Assembly: GCA_031272085.1 (NCBI GenBank)
Contig: JAISUN010000126.1
Span: 1 to 40,408 of the forward strand
Reading direction: 5' to 3'
From: Dysgonamonadaceae bacterium
GTDB taxonomy: Bacteria > Bacteroidota > Bacteroidia > Bacteroidales > Azobacteroidaceae
Length of the DNA stretch: 40,408 nt
This document shows, piece after piece, positions 1 to 8,700 of this stretch; within the stretch, counting starts at the first letter, position 1, and each line of letters begins with the position of its first letter. Below the pieces are notes generated by a model. It saw only the letters and a program-made list of their open reading frames with translations. It was not told where the DNA came from and ran no database searches. The position numbers and the translations under genes are program-made.

Positions 1-275
1 ACCACTTTGGCTTCGGTGGCGATTGAGGCGTGGTCTGTCCCCGGCACCCAGCAGGCGTTTTTGCCCTGCATACGGGCGCGGCGCACAAGCACGTCCTGAA
101 TCGTGTTGTTGAGCATATGCCCCATATGCAAAACACCGGTAACGTTGGGCGGCGGAATGACTATTGTGTATGGTTCGCGCTCATCCGGCTCGGAATGAAA
201 AAGGCCGTTGTCGAGCCAATATTTATACCACTTTGCCTCCACTTCCGTGGGGTCGTATTTTGTTGCTAAATCCAT
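1..275 (-). CDS. valS: Valine--tRNA ligase, N-terminal part (runs off the window)
   Basis: Charges tRNA-Val with valine in the cytoplasm (class I aminoacyl-tRNA synthetase). Translating the minus strand from the ATG at 275-273 gives 91 codons that run off the left edge. The segment [13 protein letters not shown] (residues 41-53) holds the class I HIGH signature as HMGH (50-53), and is followed by a [13 protein letters not shown] block, both diagnostic of ValRS. The start is supported by a TAATTTTG promoter element at 298-305 on the same strand and by the usual N-terminus ([16 protein letters not shown]). It is transcribed divergently from the esterase-hydrolase gene at 397. The KMSKS motif, editing domain and anticodon domain lie outside the window. 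Confidence 0.97.
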   Translation of the reverse strand, partial: MDLATKYDPTEVEAKWYKYWLDNGLFHSEPDEREPYTIVIPPPNVTGVLHMGHMLNNTIQDVLVRRARMQGKNACWVPGTDHASIATEAKV

Positions 276-297
276 CTTTAAAAAGTTTTTTAAACTG

Positions 298-305
298 CAA
301 AATTA
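298..305 (-). promoter_or_regulatory. -7 promoter element of valS
   Basis: On the minus strand the sequence reads TAATTTTG, matching the Bacteroidota -7 consensus TAnnTTTG, 22 bp upstream of the valS ATG. No clear TTTG -33 box was seen at the usual distance. Confidence 0.55.
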
Positions 306-346
306 CAAAAGAGTTTTGAAATACCGAAATATTTAACAATTTGAAA

Positions 347-377
347 TTTGATGATTCATTGTTTTTCATTAATTTTG
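347..377 (+). promoter_or_regulatory. Promoter of the SGNH-MBL/dipeptidase operon
   Basis: TTTG at 347-350 and TAATTTTG at 370-377 are separated by 19 bp, the spacing expected for the Bacteroidota primary sigma factor (-33 TTTG, -7 TAnnTTTG). The ATG of the downstream gene lies 19 bp after the -7 element. Confidence 0.75.
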
Positions 378-396
378 CAGAAAAAATTTTGGCGTT

Positions 397-2274
397 ATGA
401 AGAGGACTGTTTTTATTTTCTTATGTTTTATGATTGCATTTAATGCTGCCCCGCAATGGAAAAGTCCCGCATTTTACGAGGCTTCGCAATTTCCGCTTAT
501 CGGGAAAATTTCCGATGCTACGGAAACTCGTTACGAACGGCTTCCGGCCGCTCTGAAAAGCGCGTTGAGAACTCCGGTTTGGAATCTTGGGAAAAACACG
601 TCAGGGCTGGCGGTGCGCTTTTGCTCAAATTCTACGGCTATTTTTGCTAAATGGGAGGCCTTGAACAACAGCCTGCTCGCCAATATGACGCCAGCAGGAA
701 CGAAAGGCCTTGACTTGTACTGCTTCGACGATGGACAGTGGCGTTTCGTAAATTGCGCCCAACCATATTCGCCGGATGGCGGGAAAAAATATTTTGCGCC
801 GATAGTTACCGGAATGTTGCCGCAGGAACGCGAATATATGCTTTATTTGCCGCTTTACGACGGGATTGTTTCGCTCGAAATCGGGATTGATTCGGCGGCT
901 TACATTGCACAGCCCCGGTTTGATTTGCCCGAACGCGAAAATCCGGTTGTTTGCTACGGTACCAGCATTTTGCAGGGCGGACACGCTTCGCGTCCCGGAA
1001 TGTCGCTGACCAACATACTTTCGCGCCGTTTCAACCGCGTTTTCATCAATCTCGGATTCAGCGGCGAGGCTCATCTCGACTACGAAATCGCCGAACTGAT
1101 GGCTTCTACCGACGCTTCGCTCTATCTGCTTGATTTTGTGTCGAATGCAACTGTTGACGAGATGAACGAACGCGCCGAAAAATTTTTCTACATCATCCGC
1201 AACAAGCGTCCCGAAACGCCGGTAATTTTCGTTGAAGACCCGATTTTCACTCATTCTCGCTACGACCGCCGAATAGCAAAAGAAGTGAGCGATAAAAACG
1301 AAACTATCGGAAAAATATTCAAAAACCTTGAACAGAAGAGCGAAAAAAATATCTATTTTCTCTCGTCGAAAGAGATGCTTGGAAGCGACGGCGAGGCTAC
1401 CGTTGACGGAATCCACTTTACCGACCTCGGTTTTGTGCGCTACGAAAATTTGATTGTCCCGCTGCTCGAAAAACTGCTGAAACCGGTTGAAATAAAACCG
1501 CTTACGCAAACAATAGGCGATTACCGGCTAACGCTTCTGCCCGAAAGAATGGGCGAGGGAAATCCGAAAATTTTAATTGATGCTTCGCCCGAAATTTTGT
1601 CCGAATATTTGCCTGACGGAACTTGGGCCTCGGCTGTAAATGCTTTTCTGTTGCGGACTTCCGACAAAAATATCCTCATCGACGCCGGACTTGGACGCGC
1701 TTTGCAGAGCAACCTCGCTTCGGCGGGATTGAATCCCGAACAAATCAACATCATCCTGCTAACTCACATGCACGGCGACCATATCGGCGGGCTGCTGGCC
1801 GACGGCAAAAAAGTTTTCCCGAATGCCGACCTTTACATTGCCAAGGCGGAATACGACTATTGGATTAAAAGTGATAATAAACTTGCACTCAACGTTTTAT
1901 CGGCATACAAAGACCGGCTGAAACTCTTTATTCCGTCCGAAATCAGCACGAAGAAAAAGGAACTTTTTGCGGGCGTCAGTGCAGTTGCGGCTTACGGGCA
2001 TACTCCCGGCCACACTGCCTATCTTATCGAATCACAATCATCTAAATTACTGATTTGGGGCGATTTAACCCATGTAACTCCGGTGCAGTTTCCGCACCCT
2101 GAAATTGCCGTAACTTACGATGTAGAGCCGTCGAAAGCCATAGAATCGCGCAAGCAAATTATGGAGTTTGCAGCAAAGAACAATATTCCGATAGCGGGGA
2201 TGCACATTGCGTTTCCGGCAATGGGAACCTTGAAAAAAGAGGGTAGGGGAGGCTACGTTCTGAATCCCCTGTAA
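397..2274 (+). CDS. Secreted two-domain hydrolase: SGNH esterase fused to a metallo-beta-lactamase-fold domain
   Basis: A 625-residue protein with an N-terminal signal peptide (about residues 1-19), so probably periplasmic or exported. Residues 20-365 match the SGNH/GDSL esterase type common in Bacteroidota: a GxDLY module (GLDLY, 104-108), the nucleophile block YGTSILQGG with Ser190, and the DGIH block with Asp337 and His340. Residues about 368-625 are a complete MBL-fold hydrolase: HMHGDH (457-462), GHTPGH with His535 and His539, Asp556 in WGDLTH, and His603 in GMHIAFP. These are the usual di-metal ligands. The reading frame is continuous and both active sites look intact. The two domains are normally separate exported proteins, so this is an unusual fusion. 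Substrates are not evident: an acyl-ester for the first domain and perhaps a lactone or ester for the second. Confidence 0.85.
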   Translation: MKRTVFIFLCFMIAFNAAPQWKSPAFYEASQFPLIGKISDATETRYERLPAALKSALRTPVWNLGKNTSGLAVRFCSNSTAIFAKWEALNNSLLANMTPAGTKGLDLYCFDDGQWRFVNCAQPYSPDGGKKYFAPIVTGMLPQEREYMLYLPLYDGIVSLEIGIDSAAYIAQPRFDLPERENPVVCYGTSILQGGHASRPGMSLTNILSRRFNRVFINLGFSGEAHLDYEIAELMASTDASLYLLDFVSNATVDEMNERAEKFFYIIRNKRPETPVIFVEDPIFTHSRYDRRIAKEVSDKNETIGKIFKNLEQKSEKNIYFLSSKEMLGSDGEATVDGIHFTDLGFVRYENLIVPLLEKLLKPVEIKPLTQTIGDYRLTLLPERMGEGNPKILIDASPEILSEYLPDGTWASAVNAFLLRTSDKNILIDAGLGRALQSNLASAGLNPEQINIILLTHMHGDHIGGLLADGKKVFPNADLYIAKAEYDYWIKSDNKLALNVLSAYKDRLKLFIPSEISTKKKELFAGVSAVAAYGHTPGHTAYLIESQSSKLLIWGDLTHVTPVQFPHPEIAVTYDVEPSKAIESRKQIMEFAAKNNIPIAGMHIAFPAMGTLKKEGRGGYVLNPL

Positions 2275-2290
2275 ATGATTGTAAAGCGTT

Positions 2291-3334
2291 ATGAATAAAC
2301 ATTTTATTATATTAATAATTTTTATTATGACAAGTGGATTTACTTCCGATATTTCGGATAAAGTTTCCGCCCTGCACAAAAAGATATATACGATTGATAC
2401 TCATTGCGATACGCCTATGCTGTTCGGCCGGGGAGTAAATATCGGGAAGAAGAATGAAAATTCCAAAGTTGATGTTATCAAGATGCAGGAAGGAATGCTC
2501 GATGCAGAATTTATGGTGGCTTACCTGCCCCAGAAAGAACGGACTGTCGAGGCTTCGCAAAGGGCTGTAAAAAAGGCTGTTGCAATAATCGACAAGATAA
2601 AATGGCAGATTGAGGAAAATAAAGATATTGTTGTGCAAGGCTTTACTGTTGCCGATTTGAAGAAAAATAAGGCTGAAAACAAAAAAACAATTTTTATCGG
2701 AATCGAAAACGGCTACGCTATCGGGAAAGACATAAAAAATGTCGAGCGTTTTGCAAAAATGGGCGTCAAATACATAACTCTCTGTCACAATGGCGATAAC
2801 GATATTTGCGATTCGGCAATCGGAAATCACGAACACGATGGTTTGAGCGAGTTTGGGAAAAAAGTTGTCAGCGAAATGAACCGGCTGCATATTATGGTCG
2901 ATATTTCCCACACCTCCGAAAAAACCTCGTTCGATGCGCTGAAAGCCAGCAAATATCCCGTGATTGCCTCACACTCGTCGGCAAAGGCGCTTTGCGCCCA
3001 TCCGCGCAATGTTTCCGACCAACTGATGAAAGCGATTGCGGAAAAAGGCGGGGTAATACAAGTCTGCTTTTACAGCGGTTTCCTGAAAAGCAAAGGCAAA
3101 GCCTCGCTGAAAGATGCCGTTGACCATATCGACTATGTCGTGAAAACCGTTGGCGTCGATTACGTCGGCATCGGCACCGATTTTGACGGCGGCGGCGGCC
3201 TCACAGACATGAAAACGGCAAGCGAGTTCCCGAAAATTACCGAAGAACTCATCCGCCGCGGCTATTCCGACAAGGATATTGCCAAAATCTGGGGCGGGAA
3301 TATTATGCGGGTTATGGCGGCGGTGGAAAAGTGA
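2291..3334 (+). CDS. Membrane dipeptidase (peptidase family M19)
   Basis: A 347-residue zinc dipeptidase of the renal dipeptidase family, which hydrolyses dipeptides including D-amino-acid-containing ones. The N-terminus (residues 1-18) is a hydrophobic signal or anchor. Visible metal-site motifs are IDTHCDT (His38, Asp40), the bridging Glu in IGIENG, His in DISHTSEK and His in SHSSAKALCAHPRN, followed by YVGIGTDFDG. Length is typical of the family. It begins 16 bp after the preceding stop, with no promoter element between, so it is probably co-transcribed with the SGNH-MBL gene. It ends facing the GH92 gene with a 51-bp gap. A link between dipeptide cleavage and the upstream hydrolase is inference only. 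Confidence 0.93.
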   Translation: MNKHFIILIIFIMTSGFTSDISDKVSALHKKIYTIDTHCDTPMLFGRGVNIGKKNENSKVDVIKMQEGMLDAEFMVAYLPQKERTVEASQRAVKKAVAIIDKIKWQIEENKDIVVQGFTVADLKKNKAENKKTIFIGIENGYAIGKDIKNVERFAKMGVKYITLCHNGDNDICDSAIGNHEHDGLSEFGKKVVSEMNRLHIMVDISHTSEKTSFDALKASKYPVIASHSSAKALCAHPRNVSDQLMKAIAEKGGVIQVCFYSGFLKSKGKASLKDAVDHIDYVVKTVGVDYVGIGTDFDGGGGLTDMKTASEFPKITEELIRRGYSDKDIAKIWGGNIMRVMAAVEK

Positions 3335-3385
3335 GACGCGATGCATCATTGACAAATTTCAACAAAAAACGCCGTTTTTCCTTAT

Positions 3386-5671
3386 TCAATTTACCGAAAA
3401 CGGCCGGTCATTCTTTTCTACGCCTCTCGTTTTGTTTGGTTCTGCCGACATTTCAAATCGGATATTTCCTCCTTTGCGGAGCAATTCGTGAGGGAAAAAG
3501 TTCTTATTATACGTTTTTCCATTGACTGTCAGCGATTTAATAAAAACATTTTCAGCGCTGTTGTTCGGAGCCTCGATTATCAATCTGGCGCCATTGTCGA
3601 AATTGATTGTAACCTTCTTGAACAGCGGGGAACCAACAACATACTGATTGCTGCCCGGACAGACAGGATAAAATCCCAGCGCACTGAAAACGTACCATGC
3701 CGAGGTTTGGCCGTTGTCCTCGTCGCCGCAATAGCCGTCGGGATGCGGATTGTAGAGTTTTGTCATCACTTCGCGGAGCCGCTGTTGCGCTTTCCATGGC
3801 GCTCCTGCATAGTTGTAAAGATAGATTGCGTGCTGAATCGGCTGATTTCCGTGGGCATAATTTCCCATTCCGGCAATCTGCATCTCGCGGATTTCGTGAA
3901 TTACAAAGCCGTAATACGAGCAGTCGAACAGTGGCTCCATCTCGAAAACAGTATCGAGCCGCGAAATAAAGCGGTCGTTTCCGCCCATTAAACCAATAAG
4001 TCCGCCGATGTCGTGAAACACCGACCAAGTATAATGCAGGCTGTTGCCCTCGGTAAAGGCGTCGCCCCATTTTAGGGGATTGAAAGGCGACTGAAACGAG
4101 CCGTCTTCGTTGCGGCCGCGCATCCAGCCGGTTTCGGGGTCGAAAACATTGCGGTAATTTTCCATTCTTTTGGCAAAGAGGGCAATTTCGTCTTTCGGAC
4201 GCTTTAAATCGCCGGCTAAACGCCAGATACAGAAATCGTCGTAAGCATATTCGAGCGTTCGGGCTGCATTTTCGTTAATCCCCACATTATAAGGAATATA
4301 GCCGAGGCGGTTGTAATAATCGGCTCCGTAACGGCCTGTGGATTTGACTTTTGGATTGTAAGCGGTTGTATTTTTCATAATCGCCTCATACAGAGTATTT
4401 ATATCGTATCCGCGAATGCCTTTCAGCCAAGCGTCGGCTATTAGCGAGGCCGAATTTGAGCCAATCATACAGTCGCGATGTCCGGGGCTTGCCCATTCAG
4501 GCAGCCAACCGCTTTCTTTATAGGTGTTTACGAGGCCTTGCATAATTTGGCTGTCGAGTTCGGGATAGAAGAGCGTGAAAAACGGGAAAACTGCGCGGAA
4601 AGTGTCCCAAAAACCATTGTCGGTAAACATATAACCCTCGCAAATTTCGCCGTTATAGGGGCTGTAATGAAGGATTTGTCCGTCGCTGCCAATCTCGAAA
4701 AATTTTCTCGGAAAGAGCAAAATGCGGTAGAGGCAGGAATAAAAAGTGCTGATTTGGCCGGCATCGCCGCCTTCGACTTTTATTTTACTCAATTCGCGCT
4801 CCCAGATTCCGGCGGCTTCCGACCGGATTTGGTCGAAAGATTTGCCGCCGATTTCGCGTTCAAGGTTCAGTTCGGCCTGTTCGGGGCTGATGAACGAGGA
4901 GGCAACTTTTACCGTAATCTGTTCGCCTTTCCGGGTTTTGAATCCAATGGCGGCTATGGCGTGCGCCGCTTCTGCAAAAGTCTGATTATCAGATATTGTA
5001 TCGGGCGTTCCGGCTGCGAAAGTTTCAAAATCGCGGTCGAAAACGGCCACAAAATAATTCTTGAAATTGTCGGGAACGCCGCCACTGTTGTTCCGGCAGT
5101 AGCCGACTATTTTCCGTTCCGAAGGGATAATTTTTACCATCGAACCCTTGAAAAAGCCGTCGAGTAGCACGTAAGAATGTTCATTTTCGGGAAAAGTGAA
5201 GCGGAAACAGGCTGCGCGTTCGGTCGGCGTAATTTCGGCCGTAACGCCGTAATCGGCTAAATAGACGCTGTAATAATCGGGACAGGCAGTTTCCGTTTTG
5301 TGTGAAAACCACGATGCACGCTCGTCTTCGCCGGTTTTCAGGCTGCCGGTCAGGGGCATAATGGAAAATGCGCCGTAATCGTTAATCCAGGGGCTTGGCT
5401 GATGCGTCTGTTTGAAGCCGCGGATTTTCACTGCGTCGTAGGTGTAGCCCCATCCATCGCCCATTTTCCCGGTTTGGGGCGTCCAGAAGTTCATCCCCCA
5501 GGGCAAAGCGATTGCAGGATAGGTGTTTCCGTTGGACAGGGCAAAATTGCTCATCGTCCCCATCAGCGGATTGACCTGCGGGAGGCAAGAGTAATCGACA
5601 GGCGCGGCAAAAGCGGCGCAACAGGCTGTAATCCAGCCTATAATACAAGAAAATAAGACCCGCGTTTTCAT
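3386..5671 (-). CDS. Glycoside hydrolase family 92 (alpha-mannosidase-type), with Gln at the usual catalytic-acid position
   Basis: A 761-residue exported protein with a signal peptide (residues 1-22). GH92 enzymes are calcium-dependent exo-acting alpha-mannosidases of the periplasm or cell surface. The N-terminal beta-sandwich begins with VNPLMGTMSNFALSNGNTYP, and the C-terminal (alpha/alpha)6 domain carries the conserved GDEDNGQTSAWY block (Asp650, Asp652; general base region). The catalytic-acid block is usually HGNEPSHH but reads HGNQPIQH here, with Gln610 (codon CAG) in place of Glu. This may mean a substrate with a good leaving group, such as a mannosyl phosphate, or altered activity. 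It is transcribed divergently from the PUL regulator. Family assignment is firm; the specificity is not. Confidence 0.93.
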   Translation of the reverse strand: MKTRVLFSCIIGWITACCAAFAAPVDYSCLPQVNPLMGTMSNFALSNGNTYPAIALPWGMNFWTPQTGKMGDGWGYTYDAVKIRGFKQTHQPSPWINDYGAFSIMPLTGSLKTGEDERASWFSHKTETACPDYYSVYLADYGVTAEITPTERAACFRFTFPENEHSYVLLDGFFKGSMVKIIPSERKIVGYCRNNSGGVPDNFKNYFVAVFDRDFETFAAGTPDTISDNQTFAEAAHAIAAIGFKTRKGEQITVKVASSFISPEQAELNLEREIGGKSFDQIRSEAAGIWERELSKIKVEGGDAGQISTFYSCLYRILLFPRKFFEIGSDGQILHYSPYNGEICEGYMFTDNGFWDTFRAVFPFFTLFYPELDSQIMQGLVNTYKESGWLPEWASPGHRDCMIGSNSASLIADAWLKGIRGYDINTLYEAIMKNTTAYNPKVKSTGRYGADYYNRLGYIPYNVGINENAARTLEYAYDDFCIWRLAGDLKRPKDEIALFAKRMENYRNVFDPETGWMRGRNEDGSFQSPFNPLKWGDAFTEGNSLHYTWSVFHDIGGLIGLMGGNDRFISRLDTVFEMEPLFDCSYYGFVIHEIREMQIAGMGNYAHGNQPIQHAIYLYNYAGAPWKAQQRLREVMTKLYNPHPDGYCGDEDNGQTSAWYVFSALGFYPVCPGSNQYVVGSPLFKKVTINFDNGARLIIEAPNNSAENVFIKSLTVNGKTYNKNFFPHELLRKGGNIRFEMSAEPNKTRGVEKNDRPFSVN

Positions 5672-5685
5672 TGATATTTTTTTTG

Positions 5686-5693
5686 CAAAGATA
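5686..5693 (-). promoter_or_regulatory. -7 promoter element of the GH92 gene
   Basis: Minus strand TATCTTTG, a match to TAnnTTTG, 14 bp upstream of the GH92 ATG. No convincing -33 box was seen, which is common for promoters that need an activator. Confidence 0.5.
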
Positions 5694-5748
5694 GGGCTTT
5701 TATTTTGAAAATATTATCATAAAATTAGAATAAAATACAAATTTTTAT

Positions 5749-5756
5749 TACTTTTG
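5749..5756 (+). promoter_or_regulatory. -7 promoter element of the hybrid two-component regulator
   Basis: TACTTTTG matches TAnnTTTG, 32 bp upstream of the proposed TTG start at 5789. No -33 box is evident. With the element at 5686-5693 it forms a compact divergent promoter region. Confidence 0.5.
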
Positions 5757-5788
5757 CAGTTGAAACATTAAATCTATTAAACGTCGGT

Positions 5789-8700
5789 TTGGCAAGAATT
5801 GTTTTTTATCGTCTTGCGTGCCTCCTGTGCTGCTTTACATCAATTCATTTGCAGGCGGAACGTTATTATTTCTCGAACCTCTCGTTGCGGGACGGCTTGT
5901 CGCAGATAACGGTTTCGGCTATTTATCAGGATTCGCGGGGATATTTATGGTTCGGAACGCGCAACGGATTGAACAGGTTCGACGGCTATACATTTGAGAA
6001 ATATTATTACAGCGCTTCAAACCTCAATTCGTTGAGCGACAATCATATACTCTGCATATTAGAAGACGATTCAGCCCGCCTTTGGGCCGGAACAAACAAT
6101 GGCCTCAACCGAATGGATTTATCAACAAACAAGATAAAGCAATATCTTTTGGATGAGAAAAATCCCAATTCGCTGTCTAATAACTTTATTCTGTCGATGT
6201 GTCGGGACGACGACGGAAATATCTGGGCAGGAACCAACAGCGGACTGAACCGATACGATGCCAAGAATGACCGGTTTGAGCGGTTTTATTTCGACGGTTT
6301 ATTGGAAAGCAATAATATCTACGGGCTTGCTTTCAATAAGGGAAATCTATTTTTAGGCACTTATTATCAAGGAGTTATAATTTATAATATAAAAGATAAA
6401 ACCGTAAAACGATTGAACAATTCGCTTAAATATGTGCGTTCTATTTTTGTGGATAAAATCGGCAATTTGTGGGTTGGCACGCAGGACAAGGGCATTTTGG
6501 TTTATACAAAAAACGGTATTGTCAAAATTGATGCGGCAACAGGCTTGTCAAATAATTTTGTCCGCACTTTCAGCCAGTCTCCGGACGGGAAATTTATGCT
6601 GGCAGGAACGCTCAACGGCTTGAATATTATTGACATACAAACGTATAAAATTGTTCAGCAATACAAGGATTACGAAATTGGAAGCGGAAATTTGAGCCAT
6701 TACAGCATACAATGCCTGTTTTTTGACAATCAAAATACCTTGTGGATAGGCACCTATTCCGGAGGAATAAACTATTACAGCCCTTACAGCGAGCGGTTTC
6801 GCACGGTAAATTTGTCAGAAAGGCTGAATTTTTTGACCGGAATAATTGGTCAAGTGGTTGAAACGCCTGACTATCTGTATTTTGCCACCGAAGGCAGCGG
6901 AATTTTGGAAATGGACAAGAAAACGGAAATTCTACGCGCCTATCCGATTTTTCCAAACGACCGGACTTATTCGCGCAACATCTTGAAATCCTTATATTTA
7001 GATGGAAACCGAATATTGTGCGGAACCAATGCAGGCACTATTTACAGTTTCAACCTCGCGACAAAACGATTTTCGCTGTTTCACGATTTTGGAAATCAAA
7101 ACGGCGTTTATTATATTGGTAAAAACTCTGATAATAAAATAGTTGCAGGCGGAGTTAATCAAATCGGACTTGCGGTTTTCAGCAATAATGGCGTTAAACA
7201 GGAATTTCCCCTAAAAGACGGACGCGCAATGACTTTCCAGAATATCCGCTGCCTCTCTGAAATCAGGAAAAACCTGTATTTGATAGGAACTCGAAGCGAA
7301 GGAATTTATCTATACGACACTAAAACGCTTGATTTGCAGCATTTTGCTTCCAATCATACCGGAAATAAATCCAATCAATTACCGGAAAATTACATTACAG
7401 TAATATACAAAGACCGCGAAAATAATATTTGGATAGGAACATACGGCAGCGGTTTCTGCCTGTTTAATCTTGAAAATAAGGATTTTACAACCTACGATTC
7501 CTCAAACGGACTGCTCAACGATAATGTCTGTTCGATTTTGGAAAGCGAGGACGGGCATCTGTGGATTAATACAGTTTCGGGAATTTCCGATTTCGATGTG
7601 AAAGAGAAGACTTTCAACAATTACAGTTATTCGTCAGGCATTAATATTGACGAATTTACGCCTCACACAGGGACGAAACTGTCGAACGGGCAAATCGTTT
7701 TCAGCGGAAATAACGGTTTTATTATTTTCAACCCTAACTCGCTGGGACACAATCCGAATGCGCCTGCCGTACTGCTCGAAAACCTGTTCATCAACAATGC
7801 AAAAATTGAAATCGGCAGTAAAATCCTGAAAAAAACGCTTTCCGAACAGAAAGAAATCATTTTGACACATAGCCAGAGTAATTTTTCGATAGAATATACG
7901 GCTTTGAACTATATTTTTCCCAATAAAAACGAATATGCTTACATTTTGGAAGGTTTCGACAAAAAATGGAACGAAACAGGCAACCGGCGGATAGCATACT
8001 ACACGAATATCCCGTCGGGCATTTATACTTTCAAGGTGAAAGCCGCAAATAATGACGGCGTTTGGAACAACAATGGAGCAGAAATAAAAATTAAAATCCT
8101 GCCGCCGCCTTGGAAAACTTGGTGGGCTTATTCGTTGTATTTCATTGCATTAGCAGGAATTTTGTATTTTATTTACCGTCATTTTTACGAAAAAGCAAAA
8201 CTTGAAAACGAGGTAAAAGTGCAGCAGGCAAAAGCCAAAGCACAGCAGGAATTTAATGCAGAAAGGAGCAAACTGTTTACCAATTTTTCGCACGAATTGC
8301 GCACTCCTTTAACGCTTATAATCAGCCCTTTGGATGATTTGTCGAAAGATGCCGTAAATCTTACGGAAGCGCAAGTCGGCAAGGTCGCAATAATGAAAGA
8401 TAATGCGCAGCGGCTCTTGCGTTTGGTTAATAACCTGATGGATTTCCGGAAAAACGAGAGCGGCATTTTGAAGCCTGATTTGACGGAAAGCGATTTTGTA
8501 AATTTTGCCGAAGAAATGACGTTGAATTTCAAGGACTTGGCTGCATCGCGCAAAATTGATTTGAGTTTTTATTCTGAATTAAAAGAGGTCTTTATGCTCT
8601 TCGACCGTAATTTGATGGAAAAAGTGTTTTTCAATTTTCTTTCCAATGCGTTCAAGAACACGCCCGACGGCGGCAAAATTTCAGTGAATATTTATCACCA

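Noticed and set aside
625-1509. Long minus-strand open frame (294 codons) opposite the SGNH domain
   Set aside because: It lies antisense to a gene with clear catalytic motifs, shows no motif of its own, and has the Arg/Phe-rich look of a shadow frame.
1470-1515. Possible frameshift joining two separate genes at the SGNH-MBL boundary
   Set aside because: The frame is continuous on both sides with sensible residues and no slippery homopolymer at the joint, so I treat it as a real fusion, with a check suggested.
4478-5167. 229-codon plus-strand frame inside the GH92 gene
   Set aside because: Antisense to conserved GH92 sequence, with no recognisable domain and no promoter or start context.
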